From Planctomycetaceae bacterium (GTDB taxonomy: Bacteria; Planctomycetota; Planctomycetia; Pirellulales; UBA1268), in contig PKCL01000305.1 of NCBI GenBank assembly GCA_002862165.1, forward strand, positions 1 through 6,562: a stretch of DNA of 6,562 bases. Reading direction: 5' to 3'. A model generated the notes under the pieces. The model was not told where the DNA came from and did no database searches. It saw only the letters and a list, made by a program, of their open reading frames with translations. The translations under genes were made by a program, and so were the position numbers. This document shows, piece after piece, positions 1-6,346 of the stretch. Numbering within the stretch: the first letter of the stretch is position 1; each line of letters starts with the position of its first letter.

Positions 1-16
1 GTTATCTAGTCAGCGT

Positions 17-1981
17 TTATTCATCGCTGCTGCGAAGATCTGCTAGCACGGTGTAATCCTCGAGCGTTGTCGTATCACCTACTGTTTCGCGTCCTGCAGC
101 TATGTCTCGCAGAAGGCGTCGCATAATTTTGCCACTACGTGTCTTCGGAAGGGTCGCCGTAAAGTGAACGTCATCTGGTGACGCAATCGCACCGATCTGC
201 TGACGAACGTGCTGCCGCAACTCTTTTTTTAATGCTTCATCTGGCTCGCCAGACTTCAGGGTGACAAAAACTGAAATGGCTTCGCCTTTCACGTCATGCG
301 GACGTCCAACAGCTGCTGCCTCTGCAACACAAGAATGACTTACCAACGCACTTTCAATTTCAATTGTCGAAAGCCGATGGCCAGCAACGTTGAGTACGTC
401 GTCTATACGGCCCATAATCCAATAGTAGCCATCCTGATCCTGCCTTGCGTTATCACCAGCAAGGTACTTTCCTGGAACCCGTTCCCAATATGTTTCTACA
501 AAACGTTCTTCGTCTCCCCAGATTCCACGGAGCATTCCAGGCCATGGCTTTGTCATCACAAGCCAGCCACCTTCACCCGGTTCAACTGGCTCACCAGAGG
601 CATCAACAATTTCTGGACACACTCCTGGCAGCGGCAACGTGCAGCTACCTGGTTTCGTAGGAATACAACCAGGAAGCGGGCTCATCATGATTCCACCCGT
701 CTCTGTTTGCCACCACGTATCAACGATAGGGCAACGCTCGCCACCAATTGTCTCGTGGTACCACATCCATGCTTCAGGATTAATGCCTTCTCCAACCGTG
801 CCAAGCAAACGAAGGCTGGATAGATCTTTGCCCTCGATATGCTCAGGGCCCCATTTCATAAACGCCCGTATAGCGGTTGGAGCTGTGTAAAAAATAGTTG
901 GTTTTTCTTCTTCGATAATCTCCCAGAAACGTCCTTGGTGGGGAGCGTCTGGTGCGCCTTCATAAATAAGAATTCCAACGCCAGCTGCAAGCGGGCCATA
1001 CGTGACGTAACTATGCCCTGTTATCCAACCACAATCAGCCGTACACCAGAACAGATCATCATCGCGCAGGTCGAAAACCCACTCTGCCGTTGTTTTGGCC
1101 CACAGAAGATAACCGGCTGTTGTGTGCTTAATCCCTTTTGGCTTTCCGGTTGAACCACTCGTATAAAGAATAAAAAGTGGAGACTCGGAGTCCATCGGCA
1201 CCGGTGCAAAGTCTTCCGACTCAGCATTGACCATATCATGCCACCATACGTCACGCCCATCGACCATCGTCACTTCTTGACCGGTTCGTTTTAGAACAAC
1301 AACATGTTTCACTGTAGGTGATTTTTTGACAGCTTCATCAACGTTTGCCTTGAGTGGCAAGGCACTTCCTCGACGCCATCCACCATCAGCCGTGATAACA
1401 GCCACAGCCTGCGCGTCATTATTACGATCTGCAATGGCTTCGCTTGAAAAACCACCAAAAATAACTGAATGCACTGCACCAATTCTTGCACATGCCAACA
1501 TTGCAATGACGAGTTCCGGCGTCATTGGCATGTAAATAGAAACAACTTCACCTTGTTTTACACCCAATCTTGATAAGCCTGCAGCTGCTTTGCTGACTTC
1601 TTTTTGGAGTTCACGAAATGTGATTGTTCGTCGGTCACCAGTAGGCTCACCGACCCACACGATTGCAGTCTTATCACCAAATCCGGCTTCAACATGCTGG
1701 TCTACACATGCAGCTGAAGCATTTGTCTGCCCACCCGCAAACCACTCCACATGTGGCGAATTCCATCGAAGAACCTCCTCGTATGGCTTCATCCACGGCA
1801 ATGATTGCGCACGCTCGGCCCAGAAACTGGTGGGGTTATTGGCAGCCTCGTCATACAAAGCTTGATACGCTTTCATTGATCCGATTCGTGATCGGCCTGA
1901 AAATTCTTGCGGTGGTGGAAACAAGCGGTTCTCCTGCATCACGCTTGCAACTCGCCCTGCCGCCTTATCATTCGCTGCCAT
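17..1981 (-). CDS. acs: Acetyl-CoA synthetase (AMP-forming acetate-CoA ligase)
   Basis: This cytoplasmic enzyme converts acetate, ATP and CoA to acetyl-CoA, AMP and PPi through an acetyl-adenylate. The 654-residue product matches the usual length of about 650. Numbering from the chosen start, the N-terminal ACS domain is followed by the CoA-contacting GGWRRG segment (about 200-205), the P-loop-like YTSGSTGKPKG (273-283), the acetate-pocket motif DTWWQTETGG (421-430), the hinge/adenylate motif GRIDDVLNVAGHR (524-536) and the C-terminal PKTRSGKIMRR (612-622). Lys618 in that last motif is the catalytic lysine that protein acetyltransferases modify in Salmonella Acs. I chose ATG at 1981 because AGGAG lies six bases upstream; a TTG 18 bases earlier would absorb that site into the coding region. 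The gene follows pfkA by 44 bases and is probably co-transcribed with it. The reading frame is intact and ends in TAA. Whether Lys618 is acetylated here cannot be told from this window. The family assignment is very secure. Confidence 0.97.
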   Translation of the reverse strand: MAANDKAAGRVASVMQENRLFPPPQEFSGRSRIGSMKAYQALYDEAANNPTSFWAERAQSLPWMKPYEEVLRWNSPHVEWFAGGQTNASAACVDQHVEAGFGDKTAIVWVGEPTGDRRTITFRELQKEVSKAAAGLSRLGVKQGEVVSIYMPMTPELVIAMLACARIGAVHSVIFGGFSSEAIADRNNDAQAVAVITADGGWRRGSALPLKANVDEAVKKSPTVKHVVVLKRTGQEVTMVDGRDVWWHDMVNAESEDFAPVPMDSESPLFILYTSGSTGKPKGIKHTTAGYLLWAKTTAEWVFDLRDDDLFWCTADCGWITGHSYVTYGPLAAGVGILIYEGAPDAPHQGRFWEIIEEEKPTIFYTAPTAIRAFMKWGPEHIEGKDLSSLRLLGTVGEGINPEAWMWYHETIGGERCPIVDTWWQTETGGIMMSPLPGCIPTKPGSCTLPLPGVCPEIVDASGEPVEPGEGGWLVMTKPWPGMLRGIWGDEERFVETYWERVPGKYLAGDNARQDQDGYYWIMGRIDDVLNVAGHRLSTIEIESALVSHSCVAEAAAVGRPHDVKGEAISVFVTLKSGEPDEALKKELRQHVRQQIGAIASPDDVHFTATLPKTRSGKIMRRLLRDIAAGRETVGDTTTLEDYTVLADLRSSDE

Positions 1982-1987
1982 GATCTG

Positions 1988-1992
1988 CTCCT
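1988..1992 (-). promoter_or_regulatory. Ribosome binding site of acs
   Basis: AGGAG on the minus strand sits six bases before the ATG at 1981. It decides the start: the upstream in-frame TTG at 1999 has no comparable site and would place this AGGAG inside the gene. Confidence 0.75.
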
Positions 1993-2025
1993 GACACAAT
2001 TGAATAATGGATTTCTTGCTGCGAT

Positions 2026-3123
2026 TCAGCCAGTATCCCCAAAACTTATTCCCAGTCCACGACCAGTTTGTACAGCCGAACCATGAGGATCAACTTGCGA
2101 GAGTAATTTAATCGCAGAAGCGATCGGTACACTCTCAATTTCTGGTGGCCGATAGCATACCATTTCCCCGAACCGCCCTTTCTGTATGAGCTGTACTGCC
2201 AGTACTCCAAATTCTGTAGCCAGTACCCGATCAAAAGTGGTAGGGCTTCCACCTCGCTGCAAATGCCCCAAAACAACAGTACGAGTCTGCCTGTCTAATC
2301 GTTTTGCAATTTCCCCTGCAACAATCTGACCGATACCACCAAGCTTCACTTGTTCGTTAACTTCTGTTGGTGCCATACAAACCAGATCGCCGGTTGGTAA
2401 CGTCGCTCCCTCGGCAACCACGATTAATGTATGCCGTCGACCTACTGATTCACGATTCATTATTTTTTGACAAATAGCGTCAAAGTCCCAAGAGATTTCA
2501 GGGATAAGAATCACATCAGCTCCCCCAGCAAGACCAGCGTGGAGTGCGATCCAGCCGGCGTGACGACCCATTACCTCAAGTACCATAATACGCTCATGAC
2601 TCGCTGCAGTTGTTCGCAGTCGGTCTAAAGCGTCAGTCGCTGCAGATACAGCAGAATCAAAACCAAATGTAAACGCAGTAGCGCCAAGGTCGTTATCAAT
2701 TGTTTTTGGGACCCCAACGACTGGAATGCCGAACTGATGAAATTGATCTGCAATTGCGAGTGATCCATCACCCCCAATGCAAATTAATCCACTAAGCCCT
2801 AATTGATGTACCGTCCGAGCAACACTACCAAGCAGACCTCGATCAATAGAAAGACGATCATTTTCACCAACAGTTGCTGAGAATTGTCCCCTGTTTGTTG
2901 AACCAAGAATCGTTCCACCTGTCGTCAAAATACCGTTCGTATTTGCCGGAGTGAGCGGCATGTATTCCACTGGATCGACAAGGCCCTCGAACCCTCGCAA
3001 AAACCCAATGCATGAATACCCGAGCCTTTCAGAAGCCAGAACAGCAGCTCTGATAACTGCATTGAGTCCTGGACAATCACCACCGCTGGTAAGAATGCCA
3101 ACGCATGGTTTCTGGGTTTTCAT
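2026..3123 (-). CDS. pfkA: 6-phosphofructokinase, probably ATP-dependent, group III type
   Basis: The enzyme phosphorylates fructose 6-phosphate to fructose 1,6-bisphosphate in the cytoplasm, the committed step of glycolysis. The 365-residue product has the PFK motifs in order: GGDCPGLNAVIR (14-25), GGTILGSTNRG (69-79), the donor-site CIGGDGS (115-121), PKTIDND (139-145) with the catalytic aspartate at 143, substrate-binding MGRHAGWIA (185-193) and GHLQRGGSP (286-294). Gly120 aligns with E. coli Gly104, which permits ATP; PPi-dependent enzymes have Asp there. Lys140 aligns with E. coli Gly124, and lysine is the residue usual in PPi enzymes. This mixed signature, with the length, suggests the group III (mixed-substrate) lineage. 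ATP is the more likely donor, but sequence alone does not prove it. The ATG at 3123 has AAGGAG six bases upstream. acs follows after 44 bases. The frame is intact and ends in TGA. Confidence 0.95.
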   Translation of the reverse strand: MKTQKPCVGILTSGGDCPGLNAVIRAAVLASERLGYSCIGFLRGFEGLVDPVEYMPLTPANTNGILTTGGTILGSTNRGQFSATVGENDRLSIDRGLLGSVARTVHQLGLSGLICIGGDGSLAIADQFHQFGIPVVGVPKTIDNDLGATAFTFGFDSAVSAATDALDRLRTTAASHERIMVLEVMGRHAGWIALHAGLAGGADVILIPEISWDFDAICQKIMNRESVGRRHTLIVVAEGATLPTGDLVCMAPTEVNEQVKLGGIGQIVAGEIAKRLDRQTRTVVLGHLQRGGSPTTFDRVLATEFGVLAVQLIQKGRFGEMVCYRPPEIESVPIASAIKLLSQVDPHGSAVQTGRGLGISFGDTG

Positions 3124-3433
3124 TGTTGTCTCCTTCGTTTACGAATCTGGCTTCAGTTGCACAACACAATAGGGTTTCTCAGCAGTTTTTGCTCGGCTGA
3201 AAAGAGTTTTCCAGAAATATTCATTCCCGTTTTGTCTCTCAATTTGTCCGCAAAACATTTGTGAAAGGGCCAATGTTCGCGATAGCAACACAAAAGTACC
3301 GTTGTGCACAGATTACCAGGTAGCGGAGCGGGCAAAGTGCGAATGAAGGAGATGGTAGAAACAACTCCAACGATTGAAAGCTTGCTTCTTGTCGCTGTAA
3401 TGAAAAGCAAACAAATCACTTTGCAGAGATTAC
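3124..3433. other. Intergenic gap of 310 bases between the ATPase gene and pfkA
   Basis: I find no convincing gene here. A minus-strand frame of 88 codons (GTG at 3419 to 3153) and a plus-strand frame of 64 codons (3304-3498) both lack ribosome binding sites and recognisable motifs. No strong hairpin with a T-run follows the ATPase stop. A weak minus-strand promoter candidate exists: TTGAGA (3237-3242) and TATTTC (3214-3219), 17 bases apart, which would give pfkA a leader of roughly 80 bases. The second hexamer matches the consensus at only three positions, so I rate it low. The pfkA promoter is nevertheless likely to lie in this gap, because the gap is too long for tight coupling with the ATPase gene. 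Confidence 0.5.
3130..3135 (-). promoter_or_regulatory. Ribosome binding site of pfkA
   Basis: AAGGAG on the minus strand, six bases before the ATG at 3123. Spacing and match are close to ideal and support the annotated start. Confidence 0.75.
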
Positions 3434-5188
3434 TCAGCTTGAAGATTTCATCCGACCACCTCGCCGGAGTCGGGCAAAGAGCCGTGAGTAGTCACTAAGC
3501 CGAACTGCGGCAACGGTTGGATTACCAACTTCATCATCAGAGTAGTGATCCTCTTCAATAATGACCATATCTGAATCATCTGGTTCGCCTTCGGAACCCT
3601 CACCCGTAAGTACTTGATCTTTTAATGAACGCGCGTCACTCGAAACGCGTGGAGCCTCGACGCAGTCGTTACTCTGCTCATGCTTTGCTGGCACGTCACA
3701 AGCCATTTCTGAAAGCTGACGACTCATGGATTGACCCTCACGGCTGGCAACGTGAAGGTGCCGATGAAAGTCATCCGGACCCTCCATAACAAAACGTTCA
3801 ACAATGTCTTCTTCTTCTGCAAAACACTCTGCAAATGGGTCCGGACGTCTCGCCTCGTCTTCTGAATCGAACGGAGGGTCGAACACGAGCTCTATATCTG
3901 AGCCAACACACAATTTGTCATTGTGTACGCGTGGTGATTCTGCTGGCACCTCGCTTGTACTGGGGAAATTCTCGAGCCCCTCCTGTGCTTCTCTGATCAA
4001 AGCCTCAACAGCAAACTCGGTCGCTCGCTGGGAATCTTCAAACCCAATTGATGACGGTGCATCTTCCGTACCACGTTGCTGTTTATTCATCACCGGGGAC
4101 TCGCTACATTCGGCAGCGGAGCTTTCTGAAAAAGCCAGAGTGGAGTTTTCGGCTTGTGCCTCTCGATCCGTCTGCTCGTCGTGCGCAAATTCATCGCCAT
4201 CAAGCGCACCAAATTCAATGACAGCTGGCTCCGCCTCGTCTTCAAAGCAGATCTCTTCAACTGCCTCTGCCTCAGGCCCACAAGTTTCTAAATGATTTAT
4301 TGCTTGAGGAATTGATGCATTTGACTGCTCCGGCACATCAACACCTGAGATTTCACTTCGCAGCGATGCGGGCGCGGGCAGATTTTGAATTTCTTCCCAC
4401 GCAGCTGCAAGATCTTGTTTGCCAACTTCATCTGCGCTCCTCTGCTCAGCCAACCGAATAGCCTGATCGCAAAGTTGATTGATCAGTCGAGGAACACCCT
4501 CTGTCAGTGAATATACAACCGCGTCACATTCTGGCTCAAACCTCGAATCCCAATCGAGACCAGCGCAATACATTTGTGTGCGAACGTATCGACATGTTTC
4601 TTCATAATCGAGTGCTTCTAGATAGCCACGCACCGCTATTCGCTGAGCAATGCCCTCTAAATCAGATTCACCAAGCATTTCTTCAAGACGAATTGTGCCA
4701 GCGAGTACAAGGTGGACAGCAGGATAGGCAGTCACAACTCCACTCAGCAGTCGCAATTCTTCCAGAAGTCTTCGTGGAAGAGTGTGGGCTTCGTCTACAA
4801 GAACAACCAGCCCAGAACCTGTGGCCGCCAACCCACGAATGCGATCAACGAGTCCAATCCGCAGCTCTTCCTCATCGAGATCACGATAGGCTTCACCAAG
4901 ATCTGACAAAATTGACTGCCAGAGTCCTCGGCGAGTGCAGATGCGAGCTCCTGAAAGCAAGGCGACGACGTAATCTCCATCGATTCGTTCTCGAAGACAG
5001 GATAACAGCAGGGATTTTCCACTGCCCGTTGGACCAACGAGTAAACCAATCCCTTCGGCTCTGCGAATAACACGTATTAATCCGTCGAGAGCCTTCGTCG
5101 CATCGGGAGATGGGTGAAAGGAACCAACCCGAGGAACTGTCATGAAGGGACGAGTCGCCAAAGGATAAAAGCTTTTCTGTGATGACAT
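3434..5188 (-). CDS. ExeA/GspA-like AAA ATPase with long acidic C-terminal tail
   Basis: The first 265 or so residues of this 584-residue protein form an ExeA-type AAA ATPase: a short N-terminal lead with HPSPDATKALDGL (25-37), Walker A GPTGSGKS (52-59), Walker B LVVLVDEAH (117-125), a sensor-1-like LVLAGT (150-155), an arginine-bearing QRIAVRGYLEAL (172-183) and the C-terminal lid GVPRLINQLCDQAI (221-234). Family members use ATP to help assemble type II secretion or pilus complexes, or act as TniB/MuB-like helpers. No secretion, pilus or transposase gene lies nearby, so the role is open. Residues about 271-550 carry roughly 72 Asp/Glu against 17 Lys/Arg (hand count) and look disordered. The last 34 residues turn basic, with DYSRLFARLRRGGR near the end. 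I see no transmembrane helix or peptidoglycan-binding domain, unlike Aeromonas ExeA. The ATG at 5188 has no Shine-Dalgarno match and is preceded by TATATAT. Met16 (5143) is the next candidate and would keep the ATPase domain whole. It diverges from trpF. Confidence 0.85.
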   Translation of the reverse strand: MSSQKSFYPLATRPFMTVPRVGSFHPSPDATKALDGLIRVIRRAEGIGLLVGPTGSGKSLLLSCLRERIDGDYVVALLSGARICTRRGLWQSILSDLGEAYRDLDEEELRIGLVDRIRGLAATGSGLVVLVDEAHTLPRRLLEELRLLSGVVTAYPAVHLVLAGTIRLEEMLGESDLEGIAQRIAVRGYLEALDYEETCRYVRTQMYCAGLDWDSRFEPECDAVVYSLTEGVPRLINQLCDQAIRLAEQRSADEVGKQDLAAAWEEIQNLPAPASLRSEISGVDVPEQSNASIPQAINHLETCGPEAEAVEEICFEDEAEPAVIEFGALDGDEFAHDEQTDREAQAENSTLAFSESSAAECSESPVMNKQQRGTEDAPSSIGFEDSQRATEFAVEALIREAQEGLENFPSTSEVPAESPRVHNDKLCVGSDIELVFDPPFDSEDEARRPDPFAECFAEEEDIVERFVMEGPDDFHRHLHVASREGQSMSRQLSEMACDVPAKHEQSNDCVEAPRVSSDARSLKDQVLTGEGSEGEPDDSDMVIIEEDHYSDDEVGNPTVAAVRLSDYSRLFARLRRGGRMKSSS

Positions 5189-5371
5189 ATATATAGTTGC
5201 TAGGATGTGCTCGACACGTTCGAATAGGTCGCTAATGTGTCAGCAGTATGATGAGGCCAACTGGACTAGACTATTGTCGACCGAATCGAGTGTCTTCCTG
5301 TACCGATGGATCAACGCATAGACTTTTCCGATTGGGTGAATCGACTCGACTGAGGCGACCCACGCGGAATC

Positions 5372-5396
5372 TGCGGATCAGTGCAGTTCGTCCGCA
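5372..5396 (+). promoter_or_regulatory. Possible hairpin in the trpF leader
   Basis: TGCGGA (5372-5377) and TCCGCA (5391-5396) are perfect inverted repeats around a 13-base loop, ending 22 bases before the ribosome binding site of trpF. A weaker competing pair, CTGC (5371-5374) with GCAG (5383-5386), overlaps it. No T-run follows, so it is not a terminator, and no tryptophan-rich leader peptide is apparent. It may be chance. Confidence 0.25.
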
Positions 5397-5418
5397 TTGA
5401 AATATTGCTGATGACTAC

Positions 5419-5423
5419 GAGGA
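5419..5423 (+). promoter_or_regulatory. Ribosome binding site of trpF
   Basis: GAGGA lies five bases (all T) before the ATG at 5429. It favours that start over the in-frame ATG at 5411 and GTG at 5381, and agrees with the family, in which the KICG motif begins within a few residues of the N-terminus. Confidence 0.65.
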
Positions 5424-5428
5424 TTTTT

Positions 5429-6145
5429 ATGTTTCAGGTCAAAATATGTGGTGTCACCTCTGTAGAAGATGCGTTGATGATTGCATCTTCAGGAGCTGAT
5501 GCTATTGGTCTGAATTTTATTCCTGGCTCTCCACGCTGCCTTGATCTCAAGCGAGCTACTGAAATCTCTCAAAAGCTCCCTTCTGATATTGTGCGGATCG
5601 GGGTTTTCGTAGGACGGCCTTCCAGCGAGATGCTCATGGTCGCAGAACAAATTGGTCTTGATGCAATCCAACTTCATGGACTTTTCGATGGGCCACCGGA
5701 GAAAAGTGACCCTCCGTGGCGTTGTGATGAACTGAAGCCGTTACCAGTTATTCGAGCAGTACGACTCGACGAACCTTCGGTTGATCCGGATCGATTGGCG
5801 ACGGCTCGACAGTGGATTGATGCGGCTGCAGCGTGCGGATGCCTTCCAGCAATGGCGTTACTCGACGCCAGTGTTTCAAGCGGAGTGGGTACCGGTGCGT
5901 TTGGCGGGACTGGTAATATCATAGATTGGAAGTCCGTAGCGGAAGTGCCTATGCTATCCATTCCAACAACACTTGCTGGTGGACTCACACCGGATAATGT
6001 CGCTGCTGCAATACAAACGACGCGGGCCAGTGCGGTTGACACAGCGAGTGGGGTTGAATCATCTCCTGGCCAGAAAAATTCCATTTTAGTCCGACGATTC
6101 GTCGCTGCGGCAAAACAAGGTTTTTCTGAGCAAGCCGATATCTAG
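5429..6145 (+). CDS. trpF: Phosphoribosylanthranilate isomerase
   Basis: This cytoplasmic (beta/alpha)8-barrel enzyme isomerises N-(5-phosphoribosyl)anthranilate to CdRP in tryptophan synthesis. From the ATG at 5429 the product has 238 residues. KICGVT (5-10) puts the catalytic general base at Cys7, exactly the position in Thermotoga TrpF. IQLHG (80-84), LLDAS (134-138) with the probable general acid Asp136, GGTGNIIDW (149-157), LAGGLTPDN (172-180) and VDTASGVES with PG (194-204) supply the other barrel-end and phosphate-binding motifs. The usual length is about 200-210. The excess lies in a proline-rich stretch at 85-100, the segment before strand six (about 120-132) and a Gly/Ser-rich extension at 139-148. 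No other trp gene is in the window, so it is an orphan here. It diverges from the ATPase gene and is followed on the same strand by ahcY after about 200 bases. The frame is intact and ends in TAG. Confidence 0.94.
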   Translation: MFQVKICGVTSVEDALMIASSGADAIGLNFIPGSPRCLDLKRATEISQKLPSDIVRIGVFVGRPSSEMLMVAEQIGLDAIQLHGLFDGPPEKSDPPWRCDELKPLPVIRAVRLDEPSVDPDRLATARQWIDAAAACGCLPAMALLDASVSSGVGTGAFGGTGNIIDWKSVAEVPMLSIPTTLAGGLTPDNVAAAIQTTRASAVDTASGVESSPGQKNSILVRRFVAAAKQGFSEQADI

Positions 6146-6263
6146 CCGCCTAATCCCCTACATTCCCGGCAATCGTCGTTTTTCCTAAACCCTACTACCG
6201 TGCTGTTTCATGTTCTCTTACGCGGCAATAGTAAAACGGACTGTGCGCAGTGCGTTAAAGCGT

Positions 6264-6269
6264 TACAAT
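6264..6269 (+). promoter_or_regulatory. Candidate -10 box for ahcY
   Basis: TACAAT matches TATAAT at five of six positions, about 78 bases before the preferred GTG start. No good TTGACA-like element lies 16-18 bases upstream, so the call rests on one hexamer. If real, the transcript would begin near 6276 and include the palindrome and hairpin that follow. Confidence 0.3.
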
Positions 6270-6285
6270 TTAGCCAGTTGCAATA

Positions 6286-6295
6286 GTTACGTAAC
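6286..6295. repeat. Perfect 10-base palindrome GTTACGTAAC
   Basis: GTTAC and its complement abut without a spacer. The half-site GTTA also occurs in the same orientation at 6254-6257 and, as GTTAC, at 6262-6266. The arrangement resembles an operator for a dimeric regulator, but no regulator family is identified. Confidence 0.3.
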
Positions 6296-6297
6296 AC

Positions 6298-6326
6298 GGC
6301 AGTCATGCGGCTGCCAGCAATTTTTT
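6298..6326 (+). terminator. Hairpin followed by T-run in the ahcY leader (attenuator-like)
   Basis: Bases 6298-6304 (GGCAGTC) pair with 6309-6315 (GGCTGCC) as seven base pairs, one of them a T-G wobble, around the tetraloop ATGC. Five bases later comes a run of six T (6321-6326). This resembles an intrinsic terminator, although the T-run is farther from the stem than usual. It lies just before the ahcY start codon, so it could attenuate ahcY, end read-through from trpF, or simply structure the leader. Confidence 0.35.
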
Positions 6327-6334
6327 CCATGTCT

Positions 6335-6341
6335 GAGGAGG
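6335..6341 (+). promoter_or_regulatory. Ribosome binding site of ahcY
   Basis: GAGGAGG lies five bases before GTG at 6347. It is the strongest Shine-Dalgarno match in the window and decides the start in favour of GTG. The in-frame ATG at 6329 has only an AT-rich stretch before it and would put this site inside the coding region. Confidence 0.7.
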
Positions 6342-6346
6342 TTCCT

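Larger units (their letters stand above)
5189..5428. other. Divergent upstream region between the ATPase gene and trpF
   Basis: These 240 bases must hold or neighbour the promoters for both directions. I see no gene or tRNA. Six TCGA tetramers occur between 5211 and 5349, and GAATCGA is repeated at 5283-5289 and 5338-5344. A plus-strand TATGAT (5247-5252) resembles a -10 box but has no good -35 at the right distance. On the minus strand, TATATAT directly abuts the ATPase start codon. A trpF frame could formally open at a GTG at 5381, but conservation starts only at 5429. Confidence 0.5.
6146..6346 (+). other. Intergenic and leader region before ahcY
   Basis: About 200 bases separate trpF from ahcY. 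The first 60 hold no strong terminator; GCCG (6145-6148) with CGGC (6167-6170) is too weak to call. The 3' half holds a possible -10 box, short GTTA repeats, a palindrome and a hairpin followed by a T-run, each listed separately. I do not recognise the published SAH-riboswitch consensus here. An 80-codon frame opening at 6210 lacks a ribosome binding site and overlaps the ahcY start out of frame, so it is not called. Confidence 0.5.

Noticed and set aside
296..823. Plus-strand frame of 175 codons opposite acs
   Set aside because: It lies entirely antisense to a conserved enzyme gene and shows no recognisable domain.
1982..1999. TTG at 1999 as an upstream start for acs
   Set aside because: It would put the AGGAG ribosome binding site inside the gene; the ATG at 1981 has ideal spacing and gives the family's usual length.
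3281..3307. Apparent inverted repeat GCAACAC / GTTGTGC in the pfkA upstream gap
   Set aside because: On checking, only CAAC and GTTG are truly complementary, which is too short to be meaningful.
3153..3419. Minus-strand 88-codon frame in the gap upstream of pfkA
   Set aside because: GTG start without a ribosome binding site and no recognisable motif. It fills the gap by position only.
3804..4295. Plus-strand, serine-rich frame of 163 codons opposite the ATPase tail
   Set aside because: The serine richness is a by-product of reading acidic codons on the opposite strand; no ribosome binding site or motif supports it.
4507..5070. Plus-strand frame of 187 codons opposite the ATPase domain
   Set aside because: It is a shadow of the Walker-motif-containing gene; composition is rich in Gln, His and Arg with no domain.
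5381..5428. N-terminal extension of trpF from GTG 5381 or ATG 5411
   Set aside because: The family begins a few residues before KICG, and GAGGA precedes the ATG at 5429.
5674..6084. Minus-strand frame of 136 codons opposite trpF
   Set aside because: It is antisense to a complete trpF with all catalytic motifs and has no independent support.
6146..6346. SAH or SAM riboswitch in the ahcY leader
   Set aside because: I could not match the leader to a known consensus by eye. A covariance-model search would settle it.
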